From: Locusta migratoria
Taxonomy: Eukaryota; Arthropoda; Insecta; Orthoptera; Acrididae
NCBI GenBank assembly: GCA_026315105.1
Contig: CM048746.1
Coordinates: 641,755,398-641,819,397, forward strand
Direction: 5' to 3'
DNA length: 64,000 nt
The position numbers and the translations under genes were made by a program. Under the pieces are notes generated by a model that worked only from the letters and a program-made list of their open reading frames with translations, made no database searches and was not told where the DNA came from. Positions 25,504-36,105 of this stretch are shown piece after piece; the stretch's first letter is position 1; every line of letters begins with the position of its first letter.

Positions 25504-25584
25504 AAGCTGTCGGACGTCATCCGCTGCAGTCTCCAAGATAGTTCTCTTGTGTCTGGCGTGTGGCGCTGACGTTACGCCACAACA
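25504..25584 (-). repeat. 5' part of the split Gypsy-type LTR
   Basis: On the minus strand it starts TGTTGTGGCGTAACGTC and continues GCGCCACACGCCAGAC and AAGAGAAC, matching the start of the LTR at 50818. Together with 12205-12486 it makes a nearly complete LTR. Confidence 0.8.
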
Positions 25585-25889
25585 ATACTTTCATTATTTG
25601 CATTTCAACATGTAATCTTCAAAGCAGAGGACACAGACATTACGGCTCCAAGTGACCACAGATACGGTATTAAGGTGCTTCCGGCCATCAATTTCGGCTA
25701 TTCTCGGTTTTTAGCGTCCATTCCGCCTTTCACGGCGGTCCGTTGATTTTCACGTCGCATATCTGTTACGCATGCGCAGTTTTCCCAGGTAAATACGTCC
25801 AAAGTGAACAACATCAGGAAACTAACTTTCTGGATGTGTCTCGTACGCAGTGAGCAAAGTCATAACCTATAGAAATGTTTCCACTGTTG
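25585..25889. other. no recognisable gene
   Basis: Sequence flanking the split LTR, with no family I can name. Confidence 0.35.
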
Positions 25890-27470
25890 GTTTTCTTCTG
25901 GTCTTCAGTCCGAAGACTTTTTTGATTCAGCTCTCCATTCTACTCTATTCTTAGCAAGCCTCTTCATTTCCTCATATGAACAGCAACCCACAGCCATCTC
26001 AATCTGCTTACCGTATTCGTCTCTTGGTCTCCCTCTCCGATTTTTTCCCCATACACTTCCCTCCAATTTTAAATTGACGTTTCCTTGACGTCTAAGAATA
26101 TGTACTATCAATTCATCCCTTCTTTTAGTCAAGGCATGCCAAAAATTACTTTTCTCTACAATTCTCTTCAGTACCTCCTACTTAGTTACCCGATCTGTTC
26201 ACCTAATCTTGAGCATTCTTCTGTAGCACCATATTTCAAAAGCCTTCTTCTTCTTCCTGTCTAAACTTTTTGTAGTTCATGTTTCGATCACGCACAAGAC
26301 AACACTCCATGCAAATGCCTTCTGAAAAGACCTCCTACATTCAAATTAATATTTGATGTTAGCAAATCCCTCGTTTTCAAGAACGCTCTTTTCCCATTGT
26401 ATTCTCTATTTTACATCCTCTGTATTGCGACTATCGTATATTATTTTACTGTACAAGTAGAAACTCACCACCACCTTAATTGTTTCGCTGCTTAATTTAA
26501 TTCATTTAGCATGTCTGATTTTCTTAGACTGCATTCCACTACCCTTGTTTTGCTCTTGTTAATGTTCATGTTGCACGCTTCCTTCAGCACACTGTCCATC
26601 CCGTTAAGTTACTCTTCCAGATCGTTTGTTGTTTCTTCAGAATTACAATGCCATCAGCAAAATCGCAATGCTTTTATTTCTTCTCCGAATTTTTCCTAGC
26701 TTTCCTTCACAGGTTGCCCGATGTACAGGCTAAATAACATTTGGGAAAGACTACAACCCTTTCATAATCCCTTCCAAACCAATGCTTTCCTTTCATGCCC
26801 TTCAACTTTTACAATTGCAAATAACACTACATCCTTATGGCCTCCCGTGTTGCTTCATTTCTCCTGATTCCAAACTGATCTTCCCTAAGGTCACCTTCTA
26901 CCAGCTTTACCATTCTTCTGTAAATATTTTGCAACCCTTACTTATTGAATTGATGGTCCTGTAATGTTCACACCCTGATTTCTTTGAATTGTGGATTATT
27001 ACATTTTTCTTAATGTCTTACGGTATATCGCCTCTCTCATTCATGTTACACAACTTATGAAATAGTTTTGTCATGGTTGGCTCTCTCAGAGACTTCAGTA
27101 ACTCTGTGGGAACGTCATCGACTCTAGTGGTCTTGTTCCGACTTAGGTCATTCAGGACTCTGTCAAATTCATCTCCCAAAATAGTATCTCCTGTTTCATC
27201 TTCGTCTGCTTTCTCTTCTCTTTTTGCAATATTGTCTTTAAGTTCAATTTCTTTATAGAGCCCCTCTATATACTCTTTTCACCTTACAGCTTTCCCTTCT
27301 TTTCTGAAAACTGGTTTTTCATCTGCTTTCTTGATATTTATAAAGTTGTTTTCCTTGTATCGAAATGTCACTTTTATTTCCGTGTATGCGGTATCTATTT
27401 TTCCCCTAATTATATGTTCTAAGCTTCCATGAATTAAAAAAAAGTAAATAAATAAAACTTTCATTTGTGA
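25890..27470 (-). pseudogene. RTE-like LINE, RT to C-terminus, degenerate
   Basis: Read on the minus strand, the 3' end gives KRRDELIVHILRRQG, LEGSVWGKNRRGRPRDEYGK and SYEEMKRLAKNRVEWRAES, the usual C-terminal block of endonuclease-reverse transcriptases of this group. Upstream (higher coordinates), broken pieces such as DQFGIRRNEATREAI correspond to RT. Many stops and frameshifts make it non-functional. The same C-terminal block recurs at 41.1-41.4 and 42.6-42.96 kb. Confidence 0.8.
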
Positions 27471-27556
27471 GTTGGCGGTAATATGTAGTCAATTTTTTTT
27501 TTTTTTTTTAATAATTAATGCTGCAGCAGTCACTTTTTACTACTTTTATTTTATTA

Positions 27557-27596
27557 GCACGACGCGTTTCGGCAGCAAGCTTCCATCATCGGGTGC
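27557..27596 (-). ncRNA. hammerhead-like motif, left arm of the foldback
   Basis: The minus strand has GCAC, a core CCGATGA (one change from CTGATGA), a stem (GGAAGC/GCTGCC with one mismatch), GAAA, the palindrome ACGCGT running into GTC, and then GTGC. GCAC and GTGC can pair as stem I, and GTC is a typical cleavage triplet. The self-complementary ACGCGT as stem III fits the short stem III reported for PLE hammerheads. The C at core position 4 argues against activity. Confidence 0.45.
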
Positions 27597-27797
27597 ATTT
27601 CACAGTTACTGATTCATTACTGTTTTATTATGTTTTGATAATACAAGGGTAAGTCAATTATTATCCGCAATTTAGTTATATTTTTGTTTATGTTGGTAGT
27701 ACTGTCGTTTTACGTTGGTGACGTATGCTTTGTTGTCATTTCTTTGCAATTTTCAAGCTTCTACGTTAGTTTCGTTGCCGCTGCCGTGCTGTTAATC

Positions 27798-28823
27798 ATG
27801 GCTGCTCCACTGTCTATTTGCACCAAAGAAGAACAACGTTCAGTGATACGTTTTTTGTGGGCGGAAGGTGTATCAGAGGCCGAAATTCATAGAAGACTTT
27901 CAGTACAGTACGGGAGCAGTGTTTTGCCACAATGAAGTGTGTACGAATGGATTGAAAAATTCCGAAATGGTCGCACCAGTGTTAAGCACAATGAAGGAGC
28001 CGGACGACCGTTTACCGCCACAAATGAAGACACCATTGAGCGATCACGTGGAATGATTATCTTAGACATACGATTAACTATTTATGAAATGGCTCATCGT
28101 CTTCCAATTAGTTATGGTTCTGCCTACGAAATTATTCACAACGGACTTGGATTTCGTAAAGTTTGTGCAAGATGGGTCCCTAAACAACTCACATAGATGC
28201 ATAAGCAAACGTGCCTCGACATCTGCAAAAAAACATTTGGATCGCTATGGTAACGACGGGGACAACTTCTTAGACAGAATCATTACTGGTGACGAAACAT
28301 GGATCCATCATTACGAGCCGAAGAGTAAACGGCAGAGTATGGAATGGAAACATCCAAATTCGCCGTGCAAAAAGAAGTCCAAGACCAAACCGTCCGCAGT
28401 AAAACTGATCTTTACGGGTTTTTGGGATGCACGAGGTCCTGTACTGGAACATTATAGGGAAAGGGGCACAACAATAAACAGTGTACGTTACAGTGAGATG
28501 CTTACTGACAGGCTAAAGCCTGCAATTCGAAGCAAACGCCGAGGATTGCTCTCATAAGGTGTTGCACGACAATGCCCGTCCGCATACTGCTGTCCACACT
28601 GCTGAAAAGCTCAAGAAACTCAAATTCGAAGCACTGGATCATCCTCCATATAATCCCGATCTTGACCCTTCTTTCACTTGTTTGGGCCACTCAAACAGGC
28701 ATTTAGGGGCCGTCGATTTGACTCGCAGCTCAACCAAATACCTTCTTTTATGAGGGCATAAGGAAGCTTGTAGAGCGATGGACAAAGTGCATTGAAAAGC
28801 AAGGATACTATGTCGAAAAGTGA
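27798..28823 (+). pseudogene. mariner transposase, inactivated
   Basis: From the ATG at 27798 the frame gives the HTH region (AEIHRRLSVQYG, SVYEWIEKFRNGRTS), then KVCARWVPKQL, which links to the catalytic domain. The first catalytic Asp is in TGDETWIHHYEP and the second in LHDNARPHTA. The third Asp, expected in PDLAPSD, is missing because about 4 bp are deleted near 28670. Other lesions are a nonsense codon at 27933 (a CGA to TGA type change), a stop at 28194, a frameshift in an A run near 28230 and another near 28556. The C-terminus FFYEGIRKLVERWTKCIEKQ ends at TGA 28821-28823. It cuts and pastes DNA when intact; this copy cannot. Confidence 0.9.
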
Positions 28824-28831
28824 TGTTCTTG

Positions 28832-29034
28832 TGCCGGCCGCGGTGGCCGAGGGGACTGAGACGCTCCAGTCACGGTCTGCACGGCCACTACGGTCGGGGG
28901 TTCGAATCCCCCCTCGGGCATGGATATTTGTGCCGTCCTTAGAATTAGCTAGTTCATAAGTAGTTCGTAAGTTTAGGGACTGATGACCCCGTAGTTAAGT
29001 CCCATATGCGATACAAACATTTGAACATTTGATT
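28832..29034 (+). repeat. full-length SINE family A
   Basis: The target duplication is TGATGTTCTTG (28821-28831 and 29035-29045). The tRNA-like head has A box TGGCCGAGGGG and B box GGTTCGAATCC, followed by GGGCATGGATATTTGTGCCG and the family tail. It inserted at the stop codon of the mariner transposase, so it is younger than the mariner. Confidence 0.92.
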
Positions 29035-29139
29035 TGATGTTCTTGTAAGTTTCGTATTATATTACAATTAAATTTTATAACTACTTTGCGGATAATAATT
29101 GACTTTCCCTCGTAATAATGAACCAGTAAGTATAAAAAT

Positions 29140-29179
29140 GCACCCGATGATGGCAGCTTGCTGCTGAAACGCGCCGTGG
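29140..29179 (+). ncRNA. hammerhead-like motif, right arm of the foldback
   Basis: GCAC, core CCGATGA, stem GGCAGC/GCTGCT, GAAA, then ACGCGCC. It mirrors the left-arm motif with a few changes. The GTC cleavage triplet is lost. Confidence 0.4.
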
Positions 29180-29316
29180 TAATAATAATATTAGTAAAAA
29201 GGGACTGCTGCAGCATTAATTATTCCAAAAAAGTTTATAATACAGTCGCAGACCTCAGAACAATCCACATAACATGGATTAATTTATGTTCAATTTTTTG
29301 TATTACTTAATTTTTT

Positions 29317-29515
29317 CCGGCCGCGGTGGCCGAGGTGACTGAGGCGCTCCAGTCACGGTCTACACGGCCACTACGGTCGGGGGTTCTAATCCCCCCTCGG
29401 GCATGGATGTTTGTGCCGTCTTTAGTATAAGGTAGCTGATAAGTAGTTTGTAAGTTTAGGGACTGATAACCCCGTAGTTAAGTCCCATAAGCTTAACAAA
29501 CATTTGAACTTTGGT
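29317..29515 (+). repeat. SINE family A
   Basis: Complete head and tail. The B box is mutated (GGTTCTAATCC), which should weaken pol III promotion. Confidence 0.9.
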
Positions 29516-30163
29516 ACTACTTCTGTTTCTATTGGGGCATAAAAAAGTCTTTCAATTATACCAGTTTCTTAATGATTTTTTCTACGATTCTTTCCGATAT
29601 CTGCTGTCCAGTGAACAACCTGGCGACAGTAAGGGGACAGCTAGTGTGTTTTCTCTCACGTAGCCTCGACAGTTGGCATATTGGGGTCCTTAAATTAGCG
29701 TGTTTGTGCCTTTGCCTTCGTAGAACTTCTCTGTTGGGAGACTGCCGCCTCGGCTGTGGAAGGGACGGCGTCCTGTCAAGGCCTGCTGCCTGTGAGGTCC
29801 CGTTCGGTGGGCAGTGGATGGTGAGAGCGGTTGACGAGGCCGACCGCGGCTACCTGAGATGTATTGTTTGCTATTACTGGTAAGCAAGTCAATGGTCTGC
29901 AGACGCACTGCAGGTAGCCCGCCGAAGCGTCGCCACTGCAACACAGTCGGACGTCCCGTCTCAGAACGAAGTTCGCAGAAATCTGAATAGCACCTTCGCC
30001 AGAGTGGCACGTCGCTTTCACGGTAATGAATGTCTGGACGGTTTCTTAGAATTTGGCGAGATGGGTGTTTGTGGAAACGTTCTTCTGCGTACCGGATGTT
30101 AAGCAATTTGTTGGGCGCATATTCGGTCGTCTGGACCAGAGAGGCCTTGGAGCCGATGCATTC
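29516..30163. other. no recognisable gene
   Basis: A moderately GC-rich stretch (29600-30100) has overlapping frames on both strands without family signatures. It may be the UTR or LTR of an unrecognised retroelement, but I cannot support that. Confidence 0.35.
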
Positions 30164-30275
30164 ATGTTCAAATGTTTGTAAATCTATCGGACCAAACTGC
30201 GTGGTCGTCAGTCCGTAGCTTACAAACTACTTAAACTAAGGTAAACTAACCTAAGGACAACACACAAAGAGTATT
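30164..30275 (-). repeat. SINE family B tail fragment
   Basis: Family B tail words are present (CAAATGTTTGTAAATCTATC, GGACCAAACTGCGTGGTC, TCAGTCCGTAGCTTAC). The copy breaks off before the tRNA head. Confidence 0.75.
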
Positions 30276-30391
30276 CTGCGGCATTGGCCTCCTACTTAGC
30301 TTGCATTTATCGCAAATCTTTAATTCAGCTAAAAGTTCCTAGGGATTGAAAATAAGAGCAGGTGACTACCGTTTATAAGAAAGAGAAAATT

Positions 30392-30588
30392 CAAATGTTT
30401 GTATAGATTATGGGACTTAACAACGGGAGCATCAGACCCTAAAGATAGAAACTACTTACGAACTAGCTGACACTAAGGACGGCATAAATATCCATGCCCG
30501 ATGGGGGATTCGAACCCCTGACCGTAGTGGCCGTGCAGACCGTGACTGGCGCGCCGCAGTCGCCTCCGCCACCGCGGCTGGCAAATGA
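30392..30588 (-). repeat. SINE family A
   Basis: Nearly full length on the minus strand, from GCCAGCCGCGGTGG to the CAAATGTTTG tail. It is older than the copies at 28.8 and 58.7 kb, judging by substitutions. Confidence 0.88.
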
Positions 30589-30599
30589 AAGAGAACTGA

Positions 30600-31847
30600 T
30601 CCACACAATTACACGTCAATATTTTTGACATCAATTTCATGTAGAATTTTGGAGCATATTCTCAGTTCGAATATAGTAAATTTCCTTGAAACAGAAAAGC
30701 TTCTTTGTATGAGTCAGAACGGGTTTAGGAAACAACGTTCATGTGAAACTCAGCTTGTCCTTTTCTCACATGACATCTTACGAGTCATGGATGAAGAGCA
30801 ACAGACGGATTGTGTTTTTCTCGACTTCAAAAAGGCGTTCGACTCGGTGCCACACTGCTGACTGTTAACGAAGATACGAGCTTATTGAGAGGTTCACAGA
30901 TTTGTGACTGGCTGCAAGACTTCCTAAGAAATAGAACGCAGTACGTTGTTTTCGACGGCGAGTGGTCATCAGAGACGAGTGTACCGTCAATCGTGCCCCA
31001 GGGGAGTGTGATAGGACCGCTGTTATTTGCTATCTATATAAATGATCTGATGGACAGAGTAAGTTGTAATTTGCGGCTGTTCGCTGATGATGCTGTGGTG
31101 TATGGGAGGGTATCGTCTTTAACTGACTGTAATAGCATACAAGATGACTTAAAGGAAATTTCTAGTTGGTGTGAAGAATGGCAGCTAGCTCTCAATGTAG
31201 AAAAAATTAAGGTGATGCGGATGAGTAAGAAAAACAATCCCATAATGTTCGAATACAGCATTAGGAGTGAGCTTCTTGATGCTGTCGCGTCGTTCAAATA
31301 TCTAGGCGTAACATTGCAGAGCGATATGAAATGGAACGAACGTGTAAGGACAGTTGCGGACAGCCGACTTCGATTTATTTGGAGAATTTTGGGAAGATGT
31401 ACTTCACCTCTAAAGGAGACCGCGTATAAAACACTTGTACGACCACATCTTGAGTATTGCTCAAGTGTTTGGGACCCGCAGTAGATCTGTTTAAAGGAAG
31501 ACATAGAAGCAGTTCAGAGGCGAGCAGTTAGCTTCGTCACTGGTAGGTTCGACCAATGCGCGAGTACCCGGAAGTGCTCCGGCAACTCAATTGGGGATCT
31601 CTGGAGGAAAGACGATGTTGTTTTCGTGAATTTCTCTTGAGGAAATTTAGAGGGCCGGAATTTGAAGCTGAGTGTAGTACGATCTTGCTGCCGCCTACTT
31701 ACATTTTGCGTAGTGATCACAAAGACAAGAGAAATTAGGGCTCGTACGGAGGCAGTGGGAGTGGAATAGGAAAGGAAATGTCTAGTAGTGGTACATTGTA
31801 CCCTCCGCCACGCACCTTACGGTGGATTGCGAAGTATGTATGTAGAT
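30600..31847 (+). pseudogene. CR1/jockey-like LINE, RT to 3' end (second subfamily)
   Basis: RT blocks in order: SQNGFRKQRSCETQL, DCVFLDFKKAFDSVPH, a frameshift near 30858, then VPQGSVIGPLLF, LRLFADDAVVYG (catalytic FADD intact), WQLALNVEKIKVMRMSK, SFKYLGVTL and TLVRPHLEYCSSVWDP. Stops follow at about 31482 and in the C-terminal block LRQLNWGSLEERR. The 3' end carries TATGTATGTAGATG. The sequence differs clearly from the 5.4, 33 and 47-50 kb subfamily, which ends in TGTAGA repeats. No endonuclease part is present. Confidence 0.88.
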
Positions 31848-31938
31848 GCCCCAGGGAGGACTCGAACCTCCGACTGCGAGTAACCTCGTGCTCCGCAGCG
31901 AGGAGCCTTAGACCACTTGGCTACTCCACCGCGGCTGA
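31848..31938 (-). repeat. SINE family B, tRNA-like head only
   Basis: The minus strand has A box TAGCCAAGTGG, a long variable arm like those of Ser/Leu tRNAs, and B box GGTTCGAGTCC. The two ends do not form an acceptor stem, so it is not a working tRNA gene. It abuts the 3' tail of the preceding LINE. Confidence 0.75.
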
Positions 31939-33034
31939 ATTTATGTATTTTGAGACCTGGGAACGAAAGAGAGCGTCCGAAAATTTCGGAGAGGTCGTGG
32001 ACCTGTGTACGGTAACGTATCTGTGGGAACTTTGCTTATGTTGGAGAAGCTTGTAGGGGCGTCTGCAGAATGCTCTGTGAGTCGACGAAGCTTAGGATTG
32101 TGACAAATTTGTCAACGGCTTCTCGCGATATCATTGGGCAGGCTGTATGTGGTAATTGGAACGCTCTGGTCGCGACCAGGAACTCTGGCGTGGAGACAGA
32201 TTTTGAGGGGATTCGCTTGTAGGTCTCCGCAGTGTGCGGATCTACTTAGGTCTCGTGGTTTGTGCTGTTGTCTGAACTTTGATTTTTGTCATGTAGGTTC
32301 GCTTCCGGCGGCCACAGTTGACTTAGATATTCGGGATATCTCACTTTGACCGTTCGCACTTTGTAGATCGCGGATATATTAAGATTTTGTGTCGCAAGTT
32401 TGACTTGGTGATTTGCACTTGTGAACACTGTTTCACAAGTACACTATGATCGACTTGTATGCTCGCGATATAAAATTGTGAAGTCATTGTCTGTCTAGCA
32501 GCGCCGACGCTAGAGAGGCTGTTAGTTAAACATAGTTTCTGCTTCTCAGAACGAAGTGAGGAAACGGTCGCGTTTTATTTCAGCTCTAATCTGCAGTTGT
32601 CACCTGCCGCTGCATACCCATATTCTGCTCTAGATATTTGGTAATGTGTCGTCTGCATCACCGCTAGGGCCAGTATATTGCGGTTTGTTGAAGGATTTTC
32701 TTTTTATTTTTATAACCGGGGTTATTTGTTCAAATTGGGAAACTTCATCTGTCCTTTGAGTTTGTGTAGGCCTATGTGCGATAGTAGTTTGAATAATTAT
32801 TCTTCCTGAGTAGGTTTCCTTCTTCGTTGACTCAGCCAGTCATTTGTTGATGATATAATAGCCAATGTAATTTCACGTTGTTAATTTTAAATTTTTTAAA
32901 TTATTACGCACAGGATATCTTTATTTCAAAGAATGTGTAATGTTTCGTTAGCTTTGTCATTTGACAGGTTGAATTGTTTATGGTAAGTAAATTGCATCTG
33001 AAGTAGGTATATTCTTTCAATTGAAAATTGGGAA
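31939..33034. other. no recognisable gene
   Basis: About 1.1 kb with no coding signature. It could be retroelement UTR or LTR, but no boundaries were found. Confidence 0.35.
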
Positions 33035-34322
33035 GGGTTCTCAAATGGATTCCGTATTTCTTTATTAGCAGAAAGCTTCTGACACCGTACCTCACAAACG
33101 GCATTTAATCAAATTGCGTGGTTATGGTATTTCGCCCCATTTGCGACTGGTAAGGGGATTTTATTTCAGAGAGGACACAGTTCGTAGTAATCGATGGTAA
33201 GGCATCGACAGAAAAAGAGGTGATATCGGGCGTTCAACAGTGTAGTGTTATTGGTCCTCTGCTGTTCCTTCAAATGTTTTAATGTTTGTAATTCTATCGG
33301 ACCAAACTGCGTGGTCATCAGTCCGTAGCTTACACACTACTTAAACCTAGATAAACTAGCCTAAGGACAAGACACACCCATGCCCCAGGGAGGACTCGAA
33401 CCTCCACGGCAAGCAACCGGGCGCTCCGCAGCGAGACGCTTTAGACCGCTCGGCTGTTCCTTATTTACATAAACGATTTAGGGGAAAATCTAAGTAACCC
33501 TCGTAGGTTGTTTTCAGATGACACCGTCATTTACCGTCCAGCGAAATCATCTGAAGATCAAAACCAACTGCAGAACAATCTGAATATGATATCAGTATGG
33601 TGTTGAAATTGGCAATTGACTCTAAATAATGAGAAGTGTGAAGTCGTCCACATGAGTACGAAAAGAAATCCGTTAACCTTTGTTTACAAGATAAATCAAT
33701 CAAATGTGAAGGCCGTAAACTCCACAAAATACCTAGGAATTACAATTACTTCAGACTTAATCTGGAAAGAACTCGTAGATAATGCCGTGGGAAAGGTGAA
33801 CCAGAGATTGCGTTTTATTGGAAGAACCCTTAAAAGATGCAGCAGAACTACAAATGAAACTGTATACACTACGCTTGTCCCTCCATTTTTGGAGTATTGC
33901 TGCCCAGTGTGGGAACCTTATCATGTGGGTTTGACGGAGGGCATCGAAAGAATCCAGAGAAGGGCAGCTCGTTTCGTATTGTCGCGATACAGGGGAGACA
34001 GTGTTACGGAAATGACACAGGATCTGGGATGGGAATCATTACAAGAATGGCGCTTTTCGCTGCGGCGTGGGCTACTTACGAAACTCTAATCCCCAACATT
34101 CTGCTCCGAATGCGAAAATATATTGTTCACTCCCACTTACATAGATAGAAATGATCATCAGAATAAAATACGAGAAATCAGATCTTGAGCGGAGAGGTTC
34201 AGGTGTTCTTTCTTCCCGCGAGCTATTCCAGAATGGAATGGGAAATGAATAGTACAAAGGTGGTTCGATGAACCCTCTGCCAGGCATTTAAATGTAATTT
34301 GCAGAGTATTCCATATAGATGT
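33035..34322 (+). pseudogene. CR1/jockey-like LINE fragment split by a SINE
   Basis: RT starts at motif A (MDSVFLY.QKASDTVPHK; the catalytic FDxVPH Phe is mutated) and continues to GPLLFL, where SINE B interrupts it (33271-33452). After the SINE come the catalytic region (LFSDDTVIY), WQLTLNNEKCEVVHMST, KYLGITITSDL, RLRFIGRTLKRC and the thumb and C-terminal block. The 3' UTR ends ATAGATGTACAT near 34322. It is the closest relative of the long copy at 46790-50235. Confidence 0.88.
33271..33452 (-). repeat. SINE family B inside the LINE
   Basis: The target duplication GCTGTTCCTT lies at 33261-33270 and 33453-33462. The minus strand shows a Ser/Leu-tRNA-like head (A box in CCGAGCGGTCTAAAG, B box GGTTCGAGTCC) and the family B tail. 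Removing it rejoins the LINE at GPLLFLIYINDL. Confidence 0.9.
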
Positions 34323-35635
34323 ACATTCTTACTTTTGAATGGGCAACCAGATGTTAGTTAACGTGAGGGTGTACGGATTAACTTAAGTCTTCATTGATGG
34401 TACCTCTCAGTGTGATATTGGATAGGAATTCATAAAATAAATGTGTCTGACCAAATTCATACGCCACCGTGCAAGTGAATTCAATAAACAAATAATTTTC
34501 CATGATTTTATATTCAAGGTGGCGGCCCACAATTAATGTAATTCAGAACATCGTATCAAATGGGGAATTTTCATACTGAGTCGACAAAACTTGACTCACT
34601 AGTAAAGAAGTTTCCACACACAGTAGCATACAGTTTACACATTATTTACTGCAGATTTTCAACGAAATGCTTCTTATCAAAGGTCAACTGTACCGCGAAA
34701 AGGAAATAGAGACAAACATGTTAAACATGGCTGCAGCAGAGCAACGGTAGAATAGTATCAATTTGTAGACAAACGCCCAAACAGTTGCATGAATTTTTTT
34801 CTTTCCTTGTTAAATCCTTGACCAGGTTTGAACAAAAAACTAATCTCATGCCTCTGTTTGGCTATTGTTTCTCTACAAATTGGTGGAAACAGAAAATATA
34901 ATGACCCATATAGTGTTTTCCATAATTTATATTTTGCATATTCTGTAATATTTAACGATCTGTATTACTGTCTCTTTTCTCATACTAAACTAACCTTTTT
35001 ACTTATTCTCTCTCCGTTGTTTTGCAGATTGTTTCGAGAATCTACGCCGCAGCTGCATAGTATAGCCGATGGAATAAAGGTAAGATCTAATACAACTAAC
35101 GCACGTCATCGATTCTCTTAGAAGACAAACGGTAAATTCACTTCTCTTATGTTAGGTCAGACACAGGCTATCAACGAAAGCTACCGATGAAGAAGAAATG
35201 CTGTCGTAAATGTAGAAAATAAAATTACAACTAAAGCTGTTTCTCCCGAATGCAATATAAGAACCATGTTTAATGCCAAATACAGAAAATCTGTAGTCAC
35301 AAATTGTACAGTGAAACAACTGAAGAGGTCGCTAAATTTTGCGCTTCACACCCCATCGATAGATCCACAAACACTGAACACTTGTTCAGTTAGACCAGAT
35401 GGTGCAAGAAAATGTTCCTTGAATAACGATCTTGTCTAAATACATCAAGAACAACCGTTGAAAATGGAGAAAGTTGAACAATTCAAAATTTATTTCAATG
35501 GATGTAATTAATTACCACTGTCAACAATTTCTGGATATATATATATAATCTTGATATTGTCATGTTCATTTGTCAATTTAGTACTTTATGTGCAAGCACC
35601 AGAATGGTAACCTTCATAAGCACATTGAAAAGAAA
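34323..35635. other. no recognisable gene
   Basis: AT-rich; the small frame at 34828-35121 has no family signature. Nothing else could be assigned. Confidence 0.4.
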
Positions 35636-35639
35636 AACA

Positions 35640-36105
35640 TATTTTGGTATCTAGCACAACTTACGAAAGATGATTGTTTACAGGAACAACGTTTCTTTAA
35701 AAGATCTGTGGAAAAAATACTTCGTTTACATTTCTGAAAACTTCTCTTTCATCCGAAAGCCTGCAGGCATACCAGGCATATCATTTCCGTAAAAACTGGC
35801 GACGACAATTAATGATGGACTATTGATTGTATCTTTATACAGTCTTCACGAAAATTTATTTCTCTCTTATTTTCAATGAGATAAGCGGAATTTTGTACAT
35901 GCTTTATCACCTTTCTAACTTGTCTATAAAAGCGGACGTCGCACCGTTGAAAAAGTGGAGTACATTTCCAAGGAATCACTTTGATTGTACATGTTGATAT
36001 CTCGTCATCCTGAAAGATTTCGTTATATATTTCAGGCTCTGTTGGTCGATTACAAGAGACAATAATCAACAGAAACTGTTTTTGACCTACAAAAGACTTC
36101 AAACA
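35640..36105 (-). pseudogene. pogo/Tigger-like DDE transposase, C-terminal fragment
   Basis: The minus strand encodes IIVSCNRPTEPEIYNEIF, then IKVIPWKCTPLFQRCDV and RFYRQVRKVIKHVQNSAYLI, matching the C-terminal part of the DDE domain (normally PxxCTPxxQPCDVxFYRQ). A stop at 35809 replaces a Gln. The frame then continues with LSSPVFTEM and a Cys-containing end (LLKKRCSCKQSSFVSCA). The catalytic core upstream is not recognisable. Assignment to pogo/Tigger is by motif only. Confidence 0.65.

Larger units (their letters stand above)
27644..29112 (+). mobile_element. mariner element
   Basis: The terminal inverted repeats are about 37 bp: CAAGGGTAAGTCAATTATTA then TCCGCAA on the left, and CGAGGGAAAGTCAATTATTA then TCCGCAA on the right (reversed). 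TA dinucleotides flank both ends (27642-27643 and 29113-29114), the canonical mariner target. A SINE inserted near the 3' end adds about 215 bp. Confidence 0.9.
27511..29225. repeat. foldback (inverted repeat) interrupted by a mariner
   Basis: The left arm (27511-27620) and right arm (29113-29225) are inverted copies starting TAATTAATGCTGCAGCAGTC and running through CATCATCGGGTGCATTT to TTCATTA. The mariner sits between them at a TA. Without it the two arms would form a near-perfect hairpin with a loop of roughly 20 nt. The arms have PLE-end character: hammerhead-like cores in both. Confidence 0.8.

Noticed and set aside
31848..31938. A functional Ser/Leu tRNA gene
   Set aside because: The ends do not form an acceptor stem, and identical heads occur in the SINE copies.
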